Made by a program: the position numbers and the translations under genes. Shown here in pieces: positions 6,944-12,936 of a stretch of DNA of 12,936 nucleotides; positions within the stretch are counted from its first letter, which is position 1, and each line of letters begins with the position of its first letter. Source of the DNA: Verrucomicrobia bacterium UBA740. Its GTDB lineage: Bacteria > Verrucomicrobiota > Kiritimatiellia > RFP12 > UBA1067. Under the pieces are notes generated by a model. It ran no database searches, was not told where the DNA came from, and saw only the letters and a list, made by a program, of their open reading frames with translations. Location: NCBI GenBank assembly GCA_002298665.1, contig DBKW01000058.1, forward strand, positions 1-12,936. The letters run 5' to 3'.

Positions 6944-8227
6944 TCATTTCCCGACACAAAACCTGGAAAACAGGCGATCCAGCATATCCGACGAATAGAC
7001 GGCGCCCGTCAACTCGCCCAAACAGGAGCAGGCTTGGCGCAAGGCGTTGCCGACCAATACGGCATCGTGGGCGACGGACTGCCTGCACGCCTCGTCCAGC
7101 GCACCCTGCGCCCCCAAAAGCGCCGCGCACGTCCTCTCGTTTTCTTCAGGCGCCCCCTCCTCGTTCGCCGATAGCCGCGCCACCAGCTTGGCCGCCAGCG
7201 CATGTCGCAAGGCGTCAAGTCCTTCGCCGGTTTTGGAAGAAACGTTCAATCCTTCGCCTTTGCCAAGGTCGCATTTGGCGTGCACGCGGATCTCATGCGG
7301 CGCACAGGCTCCCTTGGGGTGTGGATCCAAGTTCAGCAGAATATCCGCTTTTTGCACGAGGCCCTGCGTCCGGCGCACGCCTTCCGCTTCCACGGCGTCC
7401 TTCGTCTCCCGCAATCCGGCCGTATCCACCAGACGGATGGGCCACCCGTCCACGTCAAGTCCTTCTTCCAGCGTGTCGCGCGTGGTCCCCGGGATGGCGC
7501 TGACAATTGCCCGCTCCGTGCCGAGCAGCGCGTTCATGAGCGAACTTTTCCCTGCATTTGGGGGCCCCGCCAGAACGACGAGAGCCCCTTCGCGCAAGAT
7601 GCGCTTCTCGCGGTGACGCACGCCTTCCTGCGCACAGTCGGCGGCGCATTGCGCGCAGTCCGCCTGCAGACGGGACCAGAAATCCGGCGGCAGCTCGCCT
7701 TCATCCACGTCCAGCGCATATTCGACCTGCGCCGCCCGGTCGAGAATGCGCGAATAAAGAGCGTGCAGACGCTGCGCGCCGCCGCCGGACAAACTGATAA
7801 GCGCCGCGTCCGCAGCGCGTTCCGTCTTGGCGTCGATGAGATCCAGCACGCCTTGCGCCTGCTCGTAGGTCAGCTTGCCGTTGAGAAAGGCGCGACGCGT
7901 AAATTCGCCCCGCCCCGCCGGACGCGCCCCCGCGGCATAACAGGCCCCCAGCACGCGTTGCGGCGCGAGTCGCCCGCCATGGCACTGAAACTCCACAACA
8001 TCCTCGCCCGTGTAGGACCGCGGCGCCTGGAAAGCGAGAACAAGCCCTTCATCAAGAATGCGCCCTTCCCATGAAAATGCCCCGTGGCTCACCCGTCCCG
8101 GACAGGGCTCCCGCCCCGTCAACTTCCGGAAAACAGACCACGCGGCAGGTCCCGATACACGAACAATCGCGACACCTCCCTTTCCAGGTGGTGTCGCGAT
8201 CGCCGCTATGGTATCCGACGCCGTCAC
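6944..8227 (-). CDS. mnmE: tRNA modification GTPase MnmE
   Basis: MnmE, together with MnmG, modifies the wobble uridine of certain tRNAs. The 427-residue protein has an N-terminal tetrahydrofolate-binding domain (about 1-118, with ATPPGKGGVAIVRVSG and RGEFTRRAFLNGKL), a helical domain and an inserted G domain: G1 GPPNAGKSS (221-229), G2 GTTRDT (247-252), G3 DTAG (268-271). The chain ends in FCVGK, with the conserved Cys424 of the family (usually CIGK). The G4 motif reads AKCD (317-320) instead of NKxD, and the segment between G3 and G4 is short, which explains the slightly low total length (family about 450). The start is GTG at 8225-8227, overlapping the antiporter stop as GTGA, so it is translationally coupled. 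No mnmG partner is seen nearby. Confidence 0.97.
   Translation of the reverse strand: MTASDTIAAIATPPGKGGVAIVRVSGPAAWSVFRKLTGREPCPGRVSHGAFSWEGRILDEGLVLAFQAPRSYTGEDVVEFQCHGGRLAPQRVLGACYAAGARPAGRGEFTRRAFLNGKLTYEQAQGVLDLIDAKTERAADAALISLSGGGAQRLHALYSRILDRAAQVEYALDVDEGELPPDFWSRLQADCAQCAADCAQEGVRHREKRILREGALVVLAGPPNAGKSSLMNALLGTERAIVSAIPGTTRDTLEEGLDVDGWPIRLVDTAGLRETKDAVEAEGVRRTQGLVQKADILLNLDPHPKGACAPHEIRVHAKCDLGKGEGLNVSSKTGEGLDALRHALAAKLVARLSANEEGAPEENERTCAALLGAQGALDEACRQSVAHDAVLVGNALRQACSCLGELTGAVYSSDMLDRLFSRFCVGK
8166..8200 (-). repeat. Perfect 11-bp inverted repeat at the mnmE 5' end
   Basis: ATCGCGACACC (8166-8176) and GGTGTCGCGAT (8190-8200) are exact complements separated by 13 bases. In the mRNA the hairpin starts about 27 bases after the GTG start of mnmE. 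The bases encode the conserved IATP and GVAI parts of the protein, so the repeat may be partly a by-product of coding. Confidence 0.7.
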
Positions 8228-10545
8228 TTGACCTTCTTGAAGAATTGACGCATCTCATCCACAGTCTGACAGGTCACCAGTTGTGCAAACCCCTCGTTCG
8301 CCCGAAGTGCGCGCGAGATATAGCTCATCAATTTAAGATAAGGCGTCTGTCCGCCATCATTCGCGAGCGTCAAGACGACCAGGCGAACCGTGCTGTTGTC
8401 TATCGTCTCATAGTCCGGGATGGAGCAGGTCGGCGAAATGATGGCTATGGCGCCGACAATGCCCTTGATGGAGGGGTCGCGGCCGTGCGGAACGGCGATG
8501 CCATGGTCAAGTCCAGTCGGCATGGACGCCTCGCGCTTCATGACGGCGTTTATCGCGGCGTTGGTGTCCGGAACTTGCTGCGGGCAGGCCTGCGCGATTT
8601 CAGCCACGAGTTTGCGGATAAGCTCGTCTTTCGTCGCGGCCTCGAAATTGGGAATCATCACAAAGTGGCGCAGATAGCTCCGCACCCCCTCGTGTCCTTT
8701 CTCCGGCGCGCTCATCGACTCGAGCATCTTGTTCATCTCTTCCTTGCGGATGGGCTTGGCGATTTCACGCGCGAGATCGTTCATGTGGCTGGCGACTTCC
8801 ATCCAGGCGGTCATCACCATCGCTTCTTCGGCGGGCGTGCACTGGACGCAAATACGGCTCTCCTCACGGTGCAACGCAATCTCTATGCCGTCCATCGTGA
8901 TTTCCCAGATGGCGTTTTCCTGCGACAGCAGACAGGTGAAGAAGCCTTCCGAACGGAATTCGGCGACAAGCTTCTCCAGCATGTAGTCCGCGACTTCCGG
9001 CGAACTCATCTCCAGGCAGATTTCGCGCGAGCCCGCCGTCGATTCCTTCGGATGGCGCACGCCGCTCTTGTGCGAGACGAACAAGCCCACCAACGCCGGC
9101 GGCGCGACGAGCGTCGTGACGAGCGTCATCAAAATGCCGATGCCGAATACTTCGGGGCTCAAGATGGGCTTGCCGTTCACCAGCGTCGACACGCCGATTC
9201 CCGCAATGATCAAAGCCACTTCACCGCGCGGAATCATTCCTGCGCCGACGCGCACCGCGCCGCGGACGTTAAATCCGCAGAACAGGGAAGGAATGGCGCA
9301 TCCAATCACCTTCGCCAAAATGGCCAGCGCGGTGTATATCGCGCCGAACTCCAGAACCGGACGCGAACAAAGCGCGCGGCAATCGACCATCATGCCCATG
9401 ACGCAGAAGAAAACCGGCACAAGGAAGGAGTAGACGGGCTGCAGGTTCTCCTGGACCAGATATTTGATGTCCGTGCGGCTCAAGGCAAGACCCATCACAT
9501 ACGCGCCGATGATAAGCGTGAGGCCCATGGCCTCGAACGCGCCGGCTATGATAAGGGAAAGACCGAACGCCAACGTCGCGATGGAAAGCGGGCTCTTGAA
9601 GAGTTTCAGAAGCCAGGAAATGCGCCGCGCCAGGACAATGCCGACGATCGTGCCGCCCAGCCAGATGCCGAACGCCTTCAAGGCCACCATGCCGATGGCG
9701 GCCCACTGGACGCCCTGCCCGCCGGCGCTCGTCGCCTTCGCCTGCGCGGCGATGATGCCCATTCCGATTGCAAGGACGATGATGCCCAGCACATCGTCGA
9801 TTACAGCGCCGGCCATGATCGTCACGCCTTCCGCGCTGTCCATCTTGCGGCGCTCAGAAAGGATGCGGGCGGTGATGCCGACCGACGTCGCCGTGCTCAT
9901 GATGCCCATGAACATCGGCGCGGGATCCATGACCGCGTGCAGAAGCCCCTTCGTCGCCACGTCGTTCGCGATGTAGCCGAACGTGTCGGGCAGGAACTTG
10001 GGCAGGAAATAGACGGCGCACAGGTCGCCGAAGAGGAAGCTCGCCACGACGCCGCCGATGCCCACGAGCGACCCTGCGAACGCGAACTTGAGAAACATCT
10101 TGAGATTCGTCTCGATGCCCGAGAGGAACAAGAGAACGACGCTCGCGATCGTGCAGATGCCATACAGTTCGGGTGTCACGGCAAACGGCGTATTGCCCGT
10201 CGCGTCCGCGATCATCTGGAGCTCCGCGCCGCGGAAAAGCCCGTATTTGAAGAGTCCGTCGCCAAAACCGATGCCGCCCAGACACCAGGGGCCGATCAAA
10301 ACGCCGGCGGCCAGTTCTCCGAGGACGGAAGGCAGTTTCAGCAGCGTCGCCAAAACGCCGCCGATCTTCGCCGCGAACAGGATAAGCCCGACCTGCAACG
10401 CCAAGAGCGTCATCTTGTGCGCAAGCGAGAGCTCTTCGGGATGAAATGCCGCCGCGCCCGCTGGACTGCCGCCGGCGGCCTCCGCAAAAACACCCGCCGC
10501 ACTCATTGCGAGCGCGACCACCAAAAACAATTTCTTGTTTTTCAT
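8224..10545 (-). CDS. CPA2 cation/proton antiporter fused to a PTS EIIA domain
   Basis: This is a 773-residue fusion. Residues 1-22 look like a signal peptide (basic start, hydrophobic core, VFAEA). Residues about 45-490 form a 12-13 helix antiporter of the KefB/NapA type (CPA2): LPSVLGELAAGVLIGP (71-86), the ion-binding pair Asp250-Asp251 in AVIDDVLG, and GMIPRGEVALII (436-447) with Arg440. A domain of about 120 residues that I do not recognise follows (about 505-630). The C-terminus (about 628-773) is a PTS EIIA domain of the fructose/PtsN class, with the phosphorylatable His687 in GLDHGIAVPHGR. The protein probably exchanges Na+ or K+ for protons at the inner membrane. Phosphorylation of the EIIA part, or sensing of PTS state, may gate it; that is inference. 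The ATG lies 6 bp after the kinase stop codon, and the gene ends in the GTGA overlap with mnmE. Confidence 0.93.
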   Translation of the reverse strand: MKNKKLFLVVALAMSAAGVFAEAAGGSPAGAAAFHPEELSLAHKMTLLALQVGLILFAAKIGGVLATLLKLPSVLGELAAGVLIGPWCLGGIGFGDGLFKYGLFRGAELQMIADATGNTPFAVTPELYGICTIASVVLLFLSGIETNLKMFLKFAFAGSLVGIGGVVASFLFGDLCAVYFLPKFLPDTFGYIANDVATKGLLHAVMDPAPMFMGIMSTATSVGITARILSERRKMDSAEGVTIMAGAVIDDVLGIIVLAIGMGIIAAQAKATSAGGQGVQWAAIGMVALKAFGIWLGGTIVGIVLARRISWLLKLFKSPLSIATLAFGLSLIIAGAFEAMGLTLIIGAYVMGLALSRTDIKYLVQENLQPVYSFLVPVFFCVMGMMVDCRALCSRPVLEFGAIYTALAILAKVIGCAIPSLFCGFNVRGAVRVGAGMIPRGEVALIIAGIGVSTLVNGKPILSPEVFGIGILMTLVTTLVAPPALVGLFVSHKSGVRHPKESTAGSREICLEMSSPEVADYMLEKLVAEFRSEGFFTCLLSQENAIWEITMDGIEIALHREESRICVQCTPAEEAMVMTAWMEVASHMNDLAREIAKPIRKEEMNKMLESMSAPEKGHEGVRSYLRHFVMIPNFEAATKDELIRKLVAEIAQACPQQVPDTNAAINAVMKREASMPTGLDHGIAVPHGRDPSIKGIVGAIAIISPTCSIPDYETIDNSTVRLVVLTLANDGGQTPYLKLMSYISRALRANEGFAQLVTCQTVDEMRQFFKKVK
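10523..10542 (-). repeat. AT-rich 8-bp hairpin next to the antiporter start codon
   Basis: AAAAACAA (10523-10530) and TTGTTTTT (10535-10542) are exact complements separated by four bases. In the mRNA this gives an AU stem with a GAAA loop directly after the ATG. It encodes the Lys-rich start of the signal peptide, so it may be chance. It could also damp translation initiation. Confidence 0.5.
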
Positions 10546-10551
10546 TTGTAC

Positions 10552-11595
10552 TTATTTTCCTTCTAGTATGCTTTTAATGATTGCCTCGTACGCCGGGGCT
10601 TGCGATTCCAGCGATTCGACCATCCTGAACTGGTTGCGCGCACGCACAAGATTGTGTTCGGGATAGTCTATGTGGAAATAGGTGTCGCCGGCGAGATAGT
10701 CCGTCAGAAAACGGACGCCGACTTCGAAAGTGGACAGCTGGCCCGCGAAAACAAGGTTCGCGCGTTCCGCCTCGTTGAGGAACTGGGCCCCCTCCAGATA
10801 GCCTTTCGCCAAGGCCTCAAAGTACGCAACCTTGGAACCCACTTTCGACAGATCTTTTTCGTCTTCCGCCGCCGCGGCCGTCGCCGTGCGCACCATGTCG
10901 CCGAAGTCGTACAGCGCGGACCCGGGCATGACCGTGTCCAGATCGACGACGACCGCCGTTCCGTCGGGGGCCGTCAGCACGTTGTTGATCTTCGTGTCGT
11001 TGTGCGTCACCCGCTCGGGGATTTCGCCGGACGCCATGAGCGACACGATCCGTCCGGCCTGCGCACGGCGGGCGTCCACAAACGCGCATTCGGCCGCAAC
11101 GGAAGCCGCGCGTCCCTTGACATCCGCCCGCAGGGCGTCGTCCAGCTGGCGCAAACGGTCGGGCGTGTCGTGGAACCTTGGAATGATCTCGTCCAGCCGC
11201 GGTCCGGGCATGTCCGCCAAATCATTCTGGAACTTCGCGAACGCGCGCCCGACGACATACGCCTGCGAAGGCTCGCTTACGACTTCGTGCGAGGTGTATC
11301 CCTCCAGAAACTTGAAGATCCGCCACGGATTCTCGTAGGCGACGACCTCCAGCGAGGGCACGCCCTTTGACTTGAGGAACTCCGTGACGCGCAGAATCGT
11401 GCGCTTGAGCTTGACCGGATCGAAAATCGACGTATTCACGCGTTGCAGGATGTAGCGCGCACCGTGCGCCGTCTCGACCTTGTATGTGTCGTTGATGTGG
11501 CCCGCGCCGTAGCGCGAGATGTCCGTCGCGTCCTCAATGCCGAGAGCTCGAGCCTTCTGCGCCAAGTCTCCGGCGGAACAAGTACAGCCGTCCAT
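10552..11595 (-). CDS. APH-fold sugar kinase, N-acetylhexosamine 1-kinase-like
   Basis: This 347-residue phosphotransferase has the aminoglycoside phosphotransferase/protein kinase fold. It has a glycine-rich ATP loop, YGAGHINDTY (29-38), the catalytic loop THNDTKINNVL (197-207, Asp200 as base) and the metal-binding segment VVDLDTVMPGSALYDFGDMV (216-235). The HNDTKINN and DLDTVMPG patterns resemble those of bifidobacterial NahK, which phosphorylates GlcNAc or GalNAc at C1. A role in amino-sugar salvage is therefore likely, although other small-molecule substrates are possible. Drug resistance is not implied. I chose the ATG at 11593-11595, one base after the previous stop codon. The frame stays open upstream to 11688 but that would overlap the preceding gene. 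The antiporter gene follows 6 bp later. Confidence 0.85.
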   Translation of the reverse strand: MDGCTCSAGDLAQKARALGIEDATDISRYGAGHINDTYKVETAHGARYILQRVNTSIFDPVKLKRTILRVTEFLKSKGVPSLEVVAYENPWRIFKFLEGYTSHEVVSEPSQAYVVGRAFAKFQNDLADMPGPRLDEIIPRFHDTPDRLRQLDDALRADVKGRAASVAAECAFVDARRAQAGRIVSLMASGEIPERVTHNDTKINNVLTAPDGTAVVVDLDTVMPGSALYDFGDMVRTATAAAAEDEKDLSKVGSKVAYFEALAKGYLEGAQFLNEAERANLVFAGQLSTFEVGVRFLTDYLAGDTYFHIDYPEHNLVRARNQFRMVESLESQAPAYEAIIKSILEGK

Positions 11596-11596
11596 A

Positions 11597-12936
11597 TCAG
11601 CGTTTGCCCTTCCTGATTTGTGGAATCTGCGCCGCGGCGACCGACTGCCCCAAGCGGCGAGCCGTCTCGTCCGGCATGAAGACATCAATCTTTTCCGCCC
11701 ACTCGGGATACACGTCCTTCAGGAGCGTGCGCGCGGTCTCCAGGATAAGTTCCCCGCCCAGACCCGAGGTCACGCGACCCAGAACCATCATGTTGGAATA
11801 ATCGTAGAACTCGTGGTACCAGGGAATCGCGTGCGCAAGGAAGCGGCCGATCTCGACAAAGACGCGCACGGCGCGCGCATCGCCCTTCTCTACGGCCGCT
11901 TGCACGGTTTTCAGACGCTCCGGGAGCGCCATTTCCTCCGGGAACGCGAACCCCTCGGCTTCCGCAAGCCAGTTGACCGCCTGCTGCGAAAACGCCATCG
12001 CGCCGACGCCCGCATCGCCGCTCCACTCGTCACGCGGCGCTTTCGGATTGAAATCCACCGGCGCGAACGCAAGCTCGCTGATCCGTCCCGTCATCGCGCC
12101 TTTCGGGTCCACGTAGCCCACCGCCTCGGACGACCCCATCGCCACGCCGAGAATGCCCTTGCGTCCCATCGTAATCATGCCCGCGAGCGCCGTCACGTCG
12201 CCGTCGTTGTAGATCGCGAACGGCACGCCCCAGTCTTTCTCGAGGCGGAAGAAGAGATTCTGCGCCTCGGGGAACTTGTCCGGATTCTGCTCCTTGACCG
12301 CGCGAAAGAGCGAGGCGATGCCCATCTTCTGCCCGACGAGCGTCCCGGCCGTCGAACCGCCGATTGCGTCCACCCGCGGCAGAGCCGCCGCGGCTTCCTT
12401 CAAGCCTTCCGTTATTCTTGCATAATGGTAGGCTGGGTCGGGCGCGTTTCGCGGATCCCACGGGAACTCCTTGGAGAACACCACCTCGCCGTCCTTGAGC
12501 GCCGAAATCTTGAAATCCGATGCGCCGAGGTCGAACCCGATGCGGCATCCGTCCGCGACAGTCTTCACGCGTTGCGGCTTCTCCGTCATCTCCGGCATCT
12601 TCGAATGCGGCACGACGACCGCTTCCACGGGGCGCCCGTAAATGGACGTGAAGAAATCCCAGTCGAACGCGCGCGCCCCCCTGGGCGTGTAGGCCCGCGC
12701 AATAGGCCGCACGATTTCGTCCGGACCCGCCAAGTAAAGCTTCCAGCCGCCCGCCGCCCAGACGATGAACTTCGCTATGCGCTCGACGACATGCGCAACC
12801 GTGCGGAGAGCTTCAGGGTCGAGGCGCTTGGGAATCGGCAAATCGTAACGGTAAACCTTGCCCTCCTCGCGCTCCCAGGCGATGGAGACAATATCGGGTT
12901 TTCCGGAAATACCCTCATAAATCTCGAACAAAGCGC
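11597..12936 (-). CDS. ROK/ASKHA-type sugar kinase, 5' end cut by window edge
   Basis: At least 444 residues are visible. The first possible start inside the window is a TTG at 12929-12931, but the frame is still open at the edge, so the true start may lie outside. Residue numbers count from that TTG. A typical ASKHA phosphate loop appears at 132-141 (GFDLGASDFK). A second glycine-rich segment, GGSTAGTLVG, is at 191-200, and the catalytic-type YNDGDVTALAG is at 241-251, as in ROK sugar kinases. A third conserved segment, GVAMGSSEAVGY (262-273), suits the second nucleotide-binding part. The first 120 or so residues before the phosphate loop are unusual for a ROK kinase and match nothing I recognise. 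The substrate is probably a hexose or amino sugar. The next kinase starts one base after this stop codon, so the two are almost certainly co-translated. Confidence 0.8.
   Translation of the reverse strand, partial: ALFEIYEGISGKPDIVSIAWEREEGKVYRYDLPIPKRLDPEALRTVAHVVERIAKFIVWAAGGWKLYLAGPDEIVRPIARAYTPRGARAFDWDFFTSIYGRPVEAVVVPHSKMPEMTEKPQRVKTVADGCRIGFDLGASDFKISALKDGEVVFSKEFPWDPRNAPDPAYHYARITEGLKEAAAALPRVDAIGGSTAGTLVGQKMGIASLFRAVKEQNPDKFPEAQNLFFRLEKDWGVPFAIYNDGDVTALAGMITMGRKGILGVAMGSSEAVGYVDPKGAMTGRISELAFAPVDFNPKAPRDEWSGDAGVGAMAFSQQAVNWLAEAEGFAFPEEMALPERLKTVQAAVEKGDARAVRVFVEIGRFLAHAIPWYHEFYDYSNMMVLGRVTSGLGGELILETARTLLKDVYPEWAEKIDVFMPDETARRLGQSVAAAQIPQIRKGKR

Noticed and set aside
8071..10566. 831-codon plus-strand frame opposite the antiporter
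   Set aside because: Same cause: low-complexity charged product, fully covered by a gene with clear domains and catalytic residues.
10552..11595. Antibiotic resistance by aminoglycoside phosphotransferase
   Set aside because: The fold is shared, but the HNDTKINN and DLDTVMPG patterns and the neighbouring sugar kinase point to a sugar 1-kinase.

Overview
The window is one uninterrupted minus-strand stretch of bacterial genes, read right to left. It has high GC, tight spacing, several overlapping start and stop codons, and no RNA genes, insertion sequences, CRISPR arrays or phage genes that I can see. The organism is a Gram-negative: it has an outer-membrane beta-barrel-like protein, a lipoprotein alkaline phosphatase and a Feo iron(II) system. 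The style (high GC, two FeoA genes, a FeoB with a long acidic loop, an antiporter fused to EIIA, weak Shine-Dalgarno sites) fits an uncultured anaerobe, perhaps of the PVC group (Kiritimatiellota, Verrucomicrobiota or Lentisphaerota). That placement is an inference, not a proof.

Region A (about 12936 down to 4364) looks like one long operon. In transcription order it holds a ROK/ASKHA-type sugar kinase running off the right edge, an APH-fold kinase resembling N-acetylhexosamine 1-kinase, a CPA2 cation/proton antiporter fused to a PTS EIIA domain, the tRNA-modification GTPase MnmE (GTG start in a GTGA overlap), a lipoprotein alkaline phosphatase, and a YibE/F membrane protein whose start overlaps the phosphatase by 56 bp. 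The two kinases point to salvage of free sugars or amino sugars. The EIIA domain suggests that ion transport is tied to sugar phosphorylation state. MnmE appears to be a housekeeping passenger.

Region B (about 4250 down to 1125) is the iron(II) uptake operon: feoA, a second feoA, feoB, then a 53-residue Cys-rich membrane peptide. A good sigma-70-like promoter lies upstream. Its spacer carries a TTAGCCTAA core like that of DtxR/IdeR-family operators, and more inverted copies of the half-site lie just downstream of the likely transcription start.

Region C (about 1124 down to 51) has an AT-rich leader, a 300-residue exported outer-membrane-type protein of unknown function, and a strong Rho-independent terminator at 51-82. 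Bases 1-50 hold nothing I can identify.

The most notable points are the probable DtxR-type operator cluster at feo, the duplicated feoA with a tiny Cys-rich partner, the antiporter-EIIA fusion next to two sugar kinases, and the non-canonical G4 motif in MnmE. I found no clear new defence, mobile or biosynthetic system.
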